Source of the DNA: Calothrix sp. PCC 7103
GTDB lineage: Bacteria > Cyanobacteriota > Cyanobacteriia > Cyanobacteriales > Nostocaceae
Length of the DNA: 64,000 nucleotides
Direction of reading: 5' to 3'
Assembly: GCF_000331305.1 (NCBI RefSeq)
Contig: NZ_KB217473.1
Coordinates: forward strand, 24,064-88,063
A program made the position numbers and the translations under genes. This document shows, one piece after another, positions 54,734-63,842 of this stretch (position 1 is its first letter; each line of letters starts with the position of its first letter). The notes beneath the pieces were generated by a model. It searched no databases. It saw only the letters and a program-made list of their open reading frames with translations, and was not told the DNA's origin.

Positions 54734-55642
54734 ATGCCACACACCATCTCCGATTTAATTAGCTCGCGAAATTTATCCGAAGCTGATGTCAAATCCACCC
54801 TTGTCGCCGCTGGACTATCATTGGAGCAAAATGAGTACACCGATGAGGATATTCGCGATAAGTTTGATGTCGTTCGCACACTCTTTGATGACAAACAAGT
54901 CAATGACTACGAGACAGCTAAAGAGCTTTTTGCCACTCTCTCCAGCGTAAAATCACCTAAAAATCGCACCTCTAAAGCAGGCACCGAATTGAATAAAAAC
55001 CGTAAAGGTCAAAAAAACGTATCTGCAAGTTCAAACGTAAATCCAAGCTCCACCCATTCCCCATCAACCCAAGAGAATAAGCAAACTAGTCAAAGCCAAG
55101 AAACTCTGTCCATTACCGATTTGATGAATCTAGTTAAGCAGCACTTGGATTTCTCGCCCAGTCTAAAACAAGTAGTTACCATTCTTGAAGCGAGCCACCT
55201 GCCTGATAAAGAATATTACACGCAAGCCGAGGCTAATCGCTTTCTAATTGCCTGCACTGTAATTGCTCATGGGGGAGAAGGTGATATTGGCAGCCAAATT
55301 CAAAACACTGCAACTGCATTAGAAACTGGGTTGATTGGACTAGTTAATGAGGTTACACAGGAACGGGCAAAGCAAGTTCCTCTCCTAGTTAAGCAACTTT
55401 ACCTACAAAATGTGGTCATGTCTCTAGCGGAAAATCAGGAGGATATTGAGTCCTTTTTTATGCAAATTAAAGACAGTATTATTGCGGGCATTGAGGGAAA
55501 GAGCCACTTGCGCTCAATTATGGAAGGGCAATGGATACAGACACCCTTACCCGAATCAACGAAAGCATCGAATCAATTGCCAGCGACATCCGACAATGGA
55601 ACGAGCATAGAGTCCAGCAGCGAATCGAAGCCCAGCGGTTAA
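54734..55642 (+). CDS. Hypothetical plasmid protein with central Ser/Asn-rich linker
   Basis: This 302-residue protein starts 12 bp after the adaptor gene. The N-terminal ~75 residues (ISDLISSRNLSEADVKSTLV) look like a small helical domain, then a Ser/Thr/Asn-rich linker, then a ~140-residue helical domain (LVKQHLDFSPSLKQVVTILE onward). No family is recognised. Its 3' end overlaps the next gene by 112 bp in another frame. Confidence 0.55.
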   Translation: MPHTISDLISSRNLSEADVKSTLVAAGLSLEQNEYTDEDIRDKFDVVRTLFDDKQVNDYETAKELFATLSSVKSPKNRTSKAGTELNKNRKGQKNVSASSNVNPSSTHSPSTQENKQTSQSQETLSITDLMNLVKQHLDFSPSLKQVVTILEASHLPDKEYYTQAEANRFLIACTVIAHGGEGDIGSQIQNTATALETGLIGLVNEVTQERAKQVPLLVKQLYLQNVVMSLAENQEDIESFFMQIKDSIIAGIEGKSHLRSIMEGQWIQTPLPESTKASNQLPATSDNGTSIESSSESKPSG

Positions 55643-56031
55643 TTATAGATGTCGAAGTTGGCCAGAAAGCTGAGACTAAAGCTGCCGAATTGCTAACGGA
55701 GAAAATTCAAAGCTGCGAAAGGTTGACCAAACTAGAGCAGCAGCGAGCGAAATGGCAGCGAGAAACCCTTGACTACTATAAGCAGTGGTTTTTCTGGGCA
55801 GCTATCCACCTGTCGCGTACTGTTCCCGCAATACTCATTATGATAGTGTGTGGTTTTGCGGGAGCCTTTATCGGTTTGAATATTCTACCCAGTAGTGTGG
55901 GTTGCCCAAGCAAGCATAGCCCTTGCTACCATTGGCGCCTGAATAAAGACGCCACAATAGCACCAGATAAACCTTTGGTGAACAAGCTTCCTACTCCGAT
56001 AAGAACGAAACCCAGCAGGAGGTTGAGATAG
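55531..56031 (+). CDS. Coiled-coil membrane protein
   Basis: A 166-residue protein with an N-terminal coiled coil (residues ~1-90, INESIESIASDIRQWNEHRV), one or two hydrophobic helices near residues 90-125 (AILIMIVCGFAGAFIGLNIL) and a basic C-terminus. It overlaps the preceding gene by 112 bp. No family is recognised, but the heptad pattern and hydrophobic helix make it a believable coding frame. Confidence 0.6.
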   Translation: MDTDTLTRINESIESIASDIRQWNEHRVQQRIEAQRLIIDVEVGQKAETKAAELLTEKIQSCERLTKLEQQRAKWQRETLDYYKQWFFWAAIHLSRTVPAILIMIVCGFAGAFIGLNILPSSVGCPSKHSPCYHWRLNKDATIAPDKPLVNKLPTPIRTKPSRRLR

Positions 56032-56087
56032 GTTAGAGGTCGCACGTTTAGCGCGTGCGTGCGGTCTTGTCTCAATCAAAGACTTAA
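56032..56087. terminator. GC-rich hairpin between convergent genes
   Basis: CGCACG...CGTGCG (about 56042-56060) inside a longer TTGAGA/TCTCAA pair forms a hairpin between two convergent genes, the expected place for a terminator. A long T-run is absent. Confidence 0.5.
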
Positions 56088-56498
56088 TCACTGACCAAAA
56101 TAGGGATTGACCTTTATTTGTATAATTCCAAAATTAGGCTTTGGTCTCCAATTTCTCTTCTTTTCAGTGAACTCAGTAATATCTTCTTTGCTTCCGTTAA
56201 TATACACGTAAGCCTCTCGTTGACCTGCAAAAACTAAGTCCATTTCTTGATTAACTTTAGGTGACTCATCAAAACTTATGGCACAGCATTGAGAAATGAC
56301 TTTTATCGTCTCTTCGCCTGTTTTAGTGATTAGATAGTATTCTTCTAGCTCTCTTTCTTCATTAGTAACAGGAAGTAATTCAATGCCGTAAAGTTGGTTT
56401 AAAATTTCACAATAATTAGTGGCAAACTCCTCTTGCCTAGAGACTCCAAAGAAAAAGAGCTTGCTGGTTCTGGCGATAAAATAATAAAATTGGTGCAT
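56088..56498 (-). CDS. Hypothetical protein
   Basis: This 136-residue soluble protein (starting MHQFYYFIARTSKLFFFGVS) has a beta-rich C-terminal half. No domain is recognised. It lies just downstream of the PIN toxin-antitoxin pair on the same strand, separated by an AT-rich 99 bp, and may be an unrelated cargo gene. Confidence 0.5.
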   Translation of the reverse strand: MHQFYYFIARTSKLFFFGVSRQEEFATNYCEILNQLYGIELLPVTNEERELEEYYLITKTGEETIKVISQCCAISFDESPKVNQEMDLVFAGQREAYVYINGSKEDITEFTEKKRNWRPKPNFGIIQIKVNPYFGQ

Positions 56499-56597
56499 AG
56501 GCTTAAAATATGGGGTTTTTGAAAATTTTAAAATAGCTGTTAAGCTAGAGAAATTGTAAATAATTTAGTATTTTTTTAACTGCTATCGTATATTAAT

Positions 56598-56990
56598 TTA
56601 TCTTTTTGGCACAAAAACAATCTTGATCATGGAGGAATACAAATCACATAAACCTTCATCGCTGGTCAGAATATCACATTTATACTTAATCGCAGTGACG
56701 ACTTGACAGGCATCCTCAAAATCCTTGCCACTGAGAATTTTATCAGCTTGGGCAAAAATACTAGAGTTAAAGTCAATCTCAGTGCAAACGCTTTGGATGA
56801 TTTTTATTTCTTTTAAATAATCTTTGTTATTTTCCATCTGTAAAGACTGTAATTTAGCGAAAAACAAACTTAAACTACTGATGTAAATAAAGTCGTATTG
56901 ACTTATAATTTCTTTTAAAGCTGAAGAGTTGGCTTTGTTATAACCAATGTTTATCAACACATTAGCATCGAGCAGTAAATTTTTAGTCAT
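56598..56990 (-). CDS. PIN-domain toxin (VapC-like ribonuclease)
   Basis: The 130-residue protein has the PIN nuclease acidic residues: Asp8 in LLLDANVLIN, Glu92/Asp93 in KDFEDACQVV, and Asp106/Asp111 in CDILTSDEG. It would cleave RNA when free of its antitoxin. The antitoxin gene lies 19 bp upstream, giving the usual antitoxin-toxin order. The sequence appears intact. Confidence 0.85.
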   Translation of the reverse strand: MTKNLLLDANVLINIGYNKANSSALKEIISQYDFIYISSLSLFFAKLQSLQMENNKDYLKEIKIIQSVCTEIDFNSSIFAQADKILSGKDFEDACQVVTAIKYKCDILTSDEGLCDLYSSMIKIVFVPKR

Positions 56991-57009
56991 AGCTTATTTT
57001 TTTCTAAAA

Positions 57010-57270
57010 TTAATCATCTTTTTTTAATAGTTTATCGTACATTTCCCTGTTGGAATTGTAAGGATAGGAGGAAGTATCAACAGGACGGTGTTTGGCACTT
57101 TCTTTCAGGAGGCGTGCCAGCTTCTGACCTTGAGTTTCTTTCTGCCTGATATTAATTTCAAATGTTTTACCTTTGTAATTGAATATAAGCGGCACCCCTT
57201 GCATAGCTTTTTCCATGATGGCGCTAAAGTTTTTTATTAGCCGAGTGCCTGTGAGTTCGGAGTAAGTCAT
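57010..57270 (-). CDS. Antitoxin (Phd/YefM-like) of the PIN module
   Basis: This 86-residue protein has the N-terminal TRLIKNFSAIMEKAMQGVPLIF pattern of small Phd/YefM-like antitoxins, followed by a charged C-terminal part that would wrap the toxin. It is directly upstream of the PIN gene on the same strand. The pair helps keep the plasmid by killing or arresting cells that lose it. Confidence 0.75.
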   Translation of the reverse strand: MTYSELTGTRLIKNFSAIMEKAMQGVPLIFNYKGKTFEINIRQKETQGQKLARLLKESAKHRPVDTSSYPYNSNREMYDKLLKKDD

Positions 57271-57457
57271 ACAGTAAAAGTATGATTAATATGATTTTTT
57301 ATGTCAAATAAATTGGCTTTGTTGTGATTACCGATTTTTAGATTCGGATAAAATCAAACAGGCTTGGTAAAAACCATAAGCCTGCCCTTAAATCTACATA
57401 TTTCAGCAGATATAAAGCTAGAAATTGTAAGCGCGTACTGGCTATTTTGCTGCTTCG

Positions 57458-58252
57458 TCAACTTTGGCAGTTGCGAAACACATAGACTCCATAGCCTTTA
57501 TCGCTGGCTTTGACTGAGTAGTACTCGCCGCAAAACAGGTCAACAGCTACAGATTCCCAATCAACGTGATTTGCCCAGAAAGGAAATTGCTTTTGAAACG
57601 CCGCAAAATCAAACATCTCGTCTATTTCGCTGGACTTCAAAGCAAAGTCCTTTTCGCTGTCGAAGTAACCTAAATAAGCATCTTGGAATTTTTCAAGCAC
57701 TTCGTCCCAATCTTCAATCTCGTTCATACGCGGGAACTCACAAGCAATGAAGGCAGCGAAAGCTTCACCATGCTCGGCAATGGCTTGGGCAATATTAGAT
57801 ATCGTCTCCAAGCTTTCCCACTCGCGCACAGAGAATGTGCCGAAACCTTCCGCGTCATGTATCGCCCATTCCTCGCAAACTTCACTACCAGCGACAGGCG
57901 ACCAAGAAAGCATCCAGTTTATATCGTCTTGAATGTCGTTCACATGCTGGGCGGCATTGATCCACAAGCCGTGTAAGAGACCACTGTTATAGGCAGCTAA
58001 ACATCGCACATGGATACGAGGACAGTCACCGTTATATTCAAATTCATGCTCCGGATAGGGTATTCCTCTGGATTGTTGCTCGTATCCATTGATGCCTGCA
58101 ACAGATATCGCTAGTTCCAAGGCGCGTTTATCGCTGTAAAAGACTTGGCTGCCTTGTACTCTAGCTTCTGGTAGCTGCTGGGCAACTTTTTGGGCGTCTT
58201 CTTCGGATTGGAAAGTTACACTTTTCTCCTTCATAAGCACTTGAACCTTCAT
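57458..58252 (-). CDS. ardA: ArdA-like antirestriction protein
   Basis: The 264-residue acidic protein mimics DNA and blocks type I restriction enzymes. Its central region matches ArdA: RIHVRCLAAYNSGLLHGLWI, then EWAIHDAEGFGTF and a helical domain rich in Asp/Glu (NEIEDWDEVLEKFQDAYLG). An ~75-residue N-terminal extension precedes the ArdA domain, making it longer than classic ArdA (~165 aa). It lies with DUF6876 in one leading-region-type cluster. It would protect the plasmid after transfer, and must coexist with the plasmid's own type I system. Confidence 0.9.
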   Translation of the reverse strand: MKVQVLMKEKSVTFQSEEDAQKVAQQLPEARVQGSQVFYSDKRALELAISVAGINGYEQQSRGIPYPEHEFEYNGDCPRIHVRCLAAYNSGLLHGLWINAAQHVNDIQDDINWMLSWSPVAGSEVCEEWAIHDAEGFGTFSVREWESLETISNIAQAIAEHGEAFAAFIACEFPRMNEIEDWDEVLEKFQDAYLGYFDSEKDFALKSSEIDEMFDFAAFQKQFPFWANHVDWESVAVDLFCGEYYSVKASDKGYGVYVFRNCQS

Positions 58253-58268
58253 TGTTAGATAATCAAGG

Positions 58269-58619
58269 CTAGTACTCCGAAGGCAGCAGTAACACTCCTG
58301 AAACCAGAAACAAACTGATTTGGGGCAATGGAAAGTCTATGTTCTCAATATGCTGACTAACAACTACCGTCTCGCTGTCTCTCTCGCAGGTCAGGACTCC
58401 GTTTCTGTCTTTTACTTTCAGCGTCCATATCTGCAAGCTTTGCAGTACGGGGTCAGAAAGTAATTGTACTTGGTAGGAACCAATGAGATACAGTAGCCAG
58501 TGGGCTTTGGCTCTGTCAGCTAAAAATTTTACCCCGTCCGTGTAGGTAAAGGCATTAGACCAATGCTGGTGCAATCTGTAACTGCCGCAGAACCTATTTA
58601 ACCGAGAATATGTAATCAT
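58269..58619 (-). CDS. DUF6876 family protein
   Basis: The 116-residue protein matches my memory of DUF6876: an FTYTDGVKFLADRAKAHWLLYLIG block, a central QIWTLKVKDRNG strand region and the end NIDFPLPQISLFLVSGVLLLPSEY. The role of the family is unknown; members are common on plasmids and phages. It is encoded 16 bp before ardA on the same strand, so the two are co-transcribed. Confidence 0.8.
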   Translation of the reverse strand: MITYSRLNRFCGSYRLHQHWSNAFTYTDGVKFLADRAKAHWLLYLIGSYQVQLLSDPVLQSLQIWTLKVKDRNGVLTCERDSETVVVSQHIENIDFPLPQISLFLVSGVLLLPSEY

Positions 58620-58791
58620 AGATGTACTCCTGATGTAAATGAAGGGGAAATAGGGCGCCTACTTCAACCTGCCAAAGTTCGGTAGTCGCCTTTGAAATAT
58701 TGACTTTTAATCCATATCGACAGCCACAGCACTTGTTGAAGCGACTTGAGGTTATGGTACGATTCAGATTAAAAAACTTGAAATATCTAAG

Positions 58792-59403
58792 CTATCTGGT
58801 TGCCACTTGAATTAGGCGCCTGCTGACATTGAGCCAATCAAGAGCATCCTGTAAAGTTTTGAAGCGGTGGTGTAGACCATTTATGCTTACGCGATAGCGG
58901 TTGTGTCCTGTGCGATGTTTTTGCAGTATCCAACCCAGAAGCGCAAACTCAGAACGCACTTGCTCGAAGCTCAACTTCGACTCTTGTTCCTGCACGGGTT
59001 GGGGTTGCGTATCCTTTTTAATGATTTCTGGTGCCGATGCCTTCGATGGTATTGGTAACGTTTCGATTGTCCAGGCGGCGTTCTCATCTAAAAACTTTCG
59101 TGCTTGCGCGATTGAACCGAAGTCGTCAACGTCGGCACCAACCATTTCTAAATATTGAATGGTAGCTTCATCGATGCTGGAGATGGGAGCTATTGATGTC
59201 TGATTCAATCCCTGACATGGGGTTTCAGATGAAGATTGTTGATTGCCATCGACACCTGCTTGAATTAATTCAGTGTTGCACTTCTGCGATGCTTGCTGCA
59301 TGAGCGCAGGTAGCCCAATTAGAAAATCAAAGATAATTAAGGTGGAGAATGCGTACCAGATGACAATGATTGTTGAAGTCAAAAATGCTTGTGTCGATTC
59401 CAT
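58792..59403 (-). CDS. Hypothetical membrane-anchored protein
   Basis: This 203-residue protein has one N-terminal membrane helix (residues ~7-32, TSTIIVIWYAFSTLIIFDFL) and a C-terminal ~60-residue domain (FALLGWILQKHRTGHNRYRV, LHHRFKTLQDALDWLN) that looks like a small nucleic-acid- or protein-binding module. The middle is disordered. It may be first in the cluster with DUF6876 and ardA. No family is recognised. Confidence 0.5.
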   Translation of the reverse strand: MESTQAFLTSTIIVIWYAFSTLIIFDFLIGLPALMQQASQKCNTELIQAGVDGNQQSSSETPCQGLNQTSIAPISSIDEATIQYLEMVGADVDDFGSIAQARKFLDENAAWTIETLPIPSKASAPEIIKKDTQPQPVQEQESKLSFEQVRSEFALLGWILQKHRTGHNRYRVSINGLHHRFKTLQDALDWLNVSRRLIQVATR

Positions 59404-59832
59404 TTTCTCAACTCCTTATTTAAACTGTGAACTTGTGAAGCGAAGGAAAGATTATTTCAACGATTGCCGCTAAAGCCTAAAGTAGGCGCTTACAAAGGGT
59501 GCATTTACCCCACATTGCGCCAATGGTCAAGTGTTCTTTTCAAAAAGTCTGTTGTTTATGGTAAAAAATTGAACTTGTGTTTATCCATAACCATTGCGTA
59601 ACGATGTTAGTAAGCTAGATAGAAATAGCTAAATTAATGAATGAATGTGCTGCAACCCTTTGCACTATTACTTGTATCCACCTATTATTAGCACCAATTT
59701 TAACTTGTATAGGAATTTTTCACAACTGTTTGGCACCTGTTGATAAACCGCATTAGCAAGCGGTTTGTTTCTGTCTGCTTGCCTTACTGGTGGACATAAT
59801 CAGCCTATTTTATTATTCTAACCACTCGCACA
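59404..59832. other. Divergent intergenic region
   Basis: No gene is supported. AAACCGC (59745-59751) and GCGGTTT (59760-59766) form a 7-bp hairpin before GTTTCT, a weak terminator or leader structure upstream of the 59833 gene. The rest is AT-rich and likely holds the divergent promoters. Confidence 0.45.
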
Positions 59833-61299
59833 ATGGCAAATAGTACAGAACTAGAACTTGGCTTAGAAAATAAAGCTTGGCACTTGGCGGAAGTGGCGGT
59901 GGGGTTTGTGCTTAACAGAACTGCTCTATTTATCTTCAACTGCGGCTGGAGGCTGTGGAGGTTATTAAAATATGTAATTTTTGGTATTAGAGACAAGCGA
60001 ACCATTTACGGTAAAGTGGGTAATCGCTTTATTTTCGCGACCCCTGAAGAGCGAAATCAACCTACTTGCATTATCGGGCAACCCGGTTTTGGCAAATCTG
60101 GAGAAGAAGTTAATCTAGCTATTCAAGATATGCAGCAAGGGGAAGCTGGGATTGTCATTGACCCTCATGGCAACCCTCACGAAACAGATGAAAAGAAAAA
60201 GGGAGCGGTTGTAAAAATATATGAGCGGGCTAAAAACATTGGTCGGGTGGTGTTTTTATCTGTTAATCAGATATTAAAGGTCATCGGCTACAATCCCCTG
60301 TTTCTAATCGGCTCTATGGACGCGCTTGACCATTTAAAGGACGAACTAATGAACTCCTTATTTAGTGATTGCCTAGAGAGCGGGTTTTTGGTATCCAACA
60401 AGGCCAGACTCTTGGTAGAAAGTGCGATTTATTTCCATAATTGCTACGCTGATTGGCTGATGCTAGTCCTCGGTAAGAACGCGATTGAAACCAAGAGAAT
60501 TTTGCAAACCCACCAAATAACTTTAAACGATTTAGCTAAGTTAAGTGTTAATAATACGCGCTTAATCGATCTGTTTATCCAGATGCTAAGTTTTAAGGGT
60601 AGTGAGTTTTATCGCCCGGATTTAGTACGCCTCTGGCAGGAAATTAAGGACAAAAGCAATTTTGACGCAGGGCTTGTGGGAGCTATCGGCAGAATAGATA
60701 AAATCGTAACTACCACTAGGGCACAATTGTTTTTTGAGTCTTTCGGCTTCGATGTGATTGAAGAGCGCAAGAAAGGAAAGTTTGTTTTAGTGGATATTTC
60801 GGGATTAGATTCCTTTACCAAATCCATCATTTCCAAGTTGATGTTTGTGAAAATATACTATCTACACGTTGGCGGGATTTTAAAAAGTGCAACGCGCTTG
60901 TACATTGACGAAGCTGCCAGCCTTGCTATGTCTAAACTGGCGGAGATGATTTCTGAAGGGCGTAAGTTTTGCCTGGACTTGGTGCTGATCATTCAATATA
61001 AAAAGCAGTTTGAGAATGCTAAAGATGCCATAGCCGTGCGCGAAGCCTGCGTGAATAAACTGTACTTCAGAAGCGAAGACCCAGAGTATAACGCTCCGAT
61101 TCAAAAAATCGCCACGTTGCCCAACCGGGAGTTTATTCTTGTTACCAGCAAGGGAGTAGAAGAAAATGTGAAAACTTTGGATATGCCTAAAGTGAGAAGG
61201 TCAGTGCAAATCAGCGAAAGAGGAGCGGATAAGGAAGTGTTAAAAAAGCAAATGATGGCCAAAAGTCTGGATATTGTAGGCTACTTCAATCGGGTCTGA
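59833..61299 (+). CDS. Second conjugative coupling/HerA-like ATPase
   Basis: This 488-residue protein has Walker A GQPGFGKS at residues 82-89, a VIDPHGNPHE segment after the first strand, and a Walker B-like RLYIDEAASLAMSKLAEMI region with Asp-Glu. An N-terminal hydrophobic part (residues ~22-50) may anchor it in the membrane. This is the TraD/TraG-type or HerA-like family seen beside replication-relaxation genes. It is followed 79 bp later by such a gene. The plasmid thus has a second coupling ATPase, different from VirD4. Confidence 0.75.
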   Translation: MANSTELELGLENKAWHLAEVAVGFVLNRTALFIFNCGWRLWRLLKYVIFGIRDKRTIYGKVGNRFIFATPEERNQPTCIIGQPGFGKSGEEVNLAIQDMQQGEAGIVIDPHGNPHETDEKKKGAVVKIYERAKNIGRVVFLSVNQILKVIGYNPLFLIGSMDALDHLKDELMNSLFSDCLESGFLVSNKARLLVESAIYFHNCYADWLMLVLGKNAIETKRILQTHQITLNDLAKLSVNNTRLIDLFIQMLSFKGSEFYRPDLVRLWQEIKDKSNFDAGLVGAIGRIDKIVTTTRAQLFFESFGFDVIEERKKGKFVLVDISGLDSFTKSIISKLMFVKIYYLHVGGILKSATRLYIDEAASLAMSKLAEMISEGRKFCLDLVLIIQYKKQFENAKDAIAVREACVNKLYFRSEDPEYNAPIQKIATLPNREFILVTSKGVEENVKTLDMPKVRRSVQISERGADKEVLKKQMMAKSLDIVGYFNRV

Positions 61300-61378
61300 G
61301 ACGCGCGCGCGTTCCTAACTCATTGAAGTGGTATTTAATTTAATTCCAATATTCAAATCTTAACTATAACTTTATCCC

Positions 61379-62278
61379 ATGTCCTCTCGTTTTTTATTCC
61401 AACCGCAAAATAATCTGTCTCAAATTTTAGATTCCCTTCTAATTGTTCTAAGCCTTACTAGCCCCTTAGAGAGTAAGCACGTTAAAACTATTCTGCACGG
61501 TTTTGTCTGTGAGGAGCGCTTCTACCTTAACAGTCAAAGGCGGCGCGGCTGGCTCAAGAAATTAAACAACGGTTTACTAACCCTAACTCCTAAAGCAGCG
61601 CGTAGGGTGCAGTCTAATTATATTCAGCTAGTTGCTAATTTCAAACATAAAATAGGGCAAATCGAGCATGAAGTGATGCTGCTGCGCTCTCTGTTTTTAT
61701 GTCTGATGCACTTGAATTTATCCCAGATCAAAGAAGTTAAGAAGCAAAAACGCAACGGCACGGAATATATTCACGATTTAACAATTACTACCCCTACGGA
61801 TGTTCTCAGTATCGAAGTTGATTTAGGCAGTAAGCCAGTGGAAACTGTGGAAGCCAAAATTCAAGGCTTTCAAGCTCGCTTGCACCAAAGGGGAACACTG
61901 ATTTACTTTACTACTAGTGCCAAAATCTACTTTTACTTTAGTGCTAAACCAGACATCCAGTTTATCTACTTGCAAAGTCCCAATTTATGCCAGGATATGC
62001 AAAGAGTTATATCCAAAAACCAGTTAGGTCATCTCACTAACCCCACCAGAAGCTTATTCTCGAAAGCTACTAGGGAGAAAAGCGCAATTACCAAGAGGTT
62101 GACTTACCCAACCAATCCTTATTTTAACGAGCCAGAATGTGACCAAGATGTGAACAACGAACAAGGCTTGCCTTATTATAATAAACAAGATGATTCCTTT
62201 AATCCAAATGATTACTTATCTCCAAATCACGATACCAAACGGCAGGAACTGATAAAAATGCTGTACTCGGACAATTGA
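61379..62278 (+). CDS. Replication-relaxation-like protein
   Basis: The 299-residue protein begins with a winged-helix-like region (residues ~15-75, KHVKTILHGFVCEERFYL) followed by a core with HDLTITTPTDVLSIEVDLGS and IQGFQARLHQRGTLIYFT, similar in shape to a PD-(D/E)xK-type nuclease fold as in Replic_Relax proteins. A hydrophilic C-terminal tail follows. Such proteins often stand beside TraD/HerA ATPases on mobile plasmids and may nick or bind DNA. The call is from pattern memory only. Confidence 0.55.
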   Translation: MSSRFLFQPQNNLSQILDSLLIVLSLTSPLESKHVKTILHGFVCEERFYLNSQRRRGWLKKLNNGLLTLTPKAARRVQSNYIQLVANFKHKIGQIEHEVMLLRSLFLCLMHLNLSQIKEVKKQKRNGTEYIHDLTITTPTDVLSIEVDLGSKPVETVEAKIQGFQARLHQRGTLIYFTTSAKIYFYFSAKPDIQFIYLQSPNLCQDMQRVISKNQLGHLTNPTRSLFSKATREKSAITKRLTYPTNPYFNEPECDQDVNNEQGLPYYNKQDDSFNPNDYLSPNHDTKRQELIKMLYSDN

Positions 62279-62335
62279 ACTGCATATAACTTGACCACTA
62301 TTGCTCCCTATGATGCTCACAATCTGATCACAACC

Positions 62336-62353
62336 TGACCACCGATGTGGTCA
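62336..62353. terminator. Perfect 7-bp hairpin
   Basis: TGACCAC (62336-62342) and GTGGTCA (62347-62353) flank a CGAT loop, between the replication-relaxation-like gene and the convergent 62445 gene. There is no T-run on the plus strand, so it is only a possible terminator. Confidence 0.5.
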
Positions 62354-62444
62354 TCAAAAAACCAACTTACATTTGAGTAAAAATTGAATATATTTTGCCT
62401 AAAATCCAAGTAAACAGTAAGCATATCGCTTGGATTTCAAAGGG

Positions 62445-62975
62445 TTAATATGCGTATGGATTATCTACGTTATCCGGAAACCCCCAAAAGATTTTGATCA
62501 GTTCTCTAATCTCCTGTTTCTGTGCAAAGGTTTTACTTCTGATAAACTGAACCAACTCCTTGTGGCGATTCATAAAAATGGGAACTCCATTTCTTTGCTC
62601 TGGTGGCAAATCATAGGCTGCTGCCATTGCCTGTCTCATCAATTCAAAAGTCCTATCCCCATCGGGATGGAAAAAGAAACTTGTAATCGTTTCATACACT
62701 GCTTCCGCAATCCATTTTTGGCGAGAGGCTAAATCATTACGAAATAACTCATCATCTTCAATCAGACGATAGACTAAATCAAAAATCCTACCCTTGATTT
62801 GGAAATCTAGTACTCTACCCGCATTCCCCAGCCAATAGGCGTAACTATCATTTGGGTCTCTAATAATTCCAATTGCGCTAATAAATTCAGACAAAGGGTG
62901 ATCTAGGCTTATGTATTTTTGGACAACAGAGTTAAATTCCTGTAACTCTTCTTTAGAGCATTTTTGGGCGTTCAT
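62445..62975 (-). CDS. Hypothetical protein
   Basis: I use ATG 62975 (176 aa) in place of TTG 63002. The protein is helical and soluble with SAIGIIRDPNDSYAYWLGNA and FFFHPDGDRTFELMRQAMAA; no family is recognised. It is the last of three reverse-strand genes that may form one operon. Confidence 0.55.
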   Translation of the reverse strand: MNAQKCSKEELQEFNSVVQKYISLDHPLSEFISAIGIIRDPNDSYAYWLGNAGRVLDFQIKGRIFDLVYRLIEDDELFRNDLASRQKWIAEAVYETITSFFFHPDGDRTFELMRQAMAAAYDLPPEQRNGVPIFMNRHKELVQFIRSKTFAQKQEIRELIKIFWGFPDNVDNPYAY

Positions 62976-63040
62976 AAGGCTTTTAATTTGCACCAGAACC
63001 AAAGCGATTTTAGTTTTCTAGTCAAGCAAATCTTTATCTT

Positions 63041-63373
63041 TTACTCCAGCTTCTCAAAATCAAACCCGCCTTCCTTGCGAGCAATGGAGCGCTCCCCTCT
63101 TTCTATGAACCAATCAAGAAGCTGGTCATTACTGGTAAAACCCAAGTATTTTCTCATCATCTCAAGCTTGCGCTTACCCTCTTTATTGGTTCTGGCTTGA
63201 AACACGGTTTTATCACCATATCTCCTTTTCCACCGCTCACGCTGGCGGGCTACTTTCTCCTCTAATGGCAGCTTCTTGCGACCTGCACGGCTCTTAGTTA
63301 ATTGGGTTTGGGCATTATTTTGATTTTCTGATTGGGCAGTATTCATCTGAATCTGAATTAACGGTTTAAGCAT
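63041..63373 (-). CDS. Small basic protein, possible DNA-binding accessory protein
   Basis: This 110-residue protein is strongly basic in the middle (RAGRKKLPLEEKVARQRERW) and has a C-terminal VFQARTNKEGKRKLEMMRKY plus helix that could be a ribbon-helix-helix. It might be a relaxosome accessory or regulator. The start is uncertain; an internal ATG at 63346 is possible. Confidence 0.5.
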   Translation of the reverse strand: MLKPLIQIQMNTAQSENQNNAQTQLTKSRAGRKKLPLEEKVARQRERWKRRYGDKTVFQARTNKEGKRKLEMMRKYLGFTSNDQLLDWFIERGERSIARKEGGFDFEKLE

Positions 63374-63389
63374 AAATTAATATTTAGTT

Positions 63390-63842
63390 TTAGGGAAATA
63401 GTTTGGCTTTTTCATCTTGCCATTGCTGGTAATTTATCGTTTGGGTGTACAATATCGCTCCTGTGTAATCAGCGCAAGCATAACTGCGAAACTCTTGATT
63501 TTTATATAATTCAGTTTGATTAATCAGCATTTTTACCTTTGGTAAACCGAGAGCATAAGTATCATCTTGCTTGCCGATCAGCATATAATCTTGAGTATTC
63601 AATTTTTTCAAAATCTGCTCCAACCATGCCTGCTGCGGCTCATTTAAGTTCTGGGAAGCAATAAAATCAAAACGCCAATCCGCAAAACACATTTTCAAAG
63701 CCGTGCTTTGTAGTAAAAGTTGCCGCTGCCGTTCCAAGTGCTGCAAGTCAGATGTAGTTATTTCGGCAACCGCTAGCTGCGAAAGTAGATTGTCTGGATC
63801 GGTATCCCATACCTTTGCGGCAATGTAAAAAGTTTTAGACAT
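63390..63842 (-). CDS. Hypothetical protein
   Basis: A 150-residue soluble protein starting MSKTFYIAAKVWDTDPDN, with a helical middle and a beta-rich C-terminal half. No family is recognised. It lies 16 bp before the basic protein gene on the same strand, so the two are probably co-transcribed. The window ends 158 bp upstream with AT-rich DNA and no other gene visible. Confidence 0.5.
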   Translation of the reverse strand: MSKTFYIAAKVWDTDPDNLLSQLAVAEITTSDLQHLERQRQLLLQSTALKMCFADWRFDFIASQNLNEPQQAWLEQILKKLNTQDYMLIGKQDDTYALGLPKVKMLINQTELYKNQEFRSYACADYTGAILYTQTINYQQWQDEKAKLFP

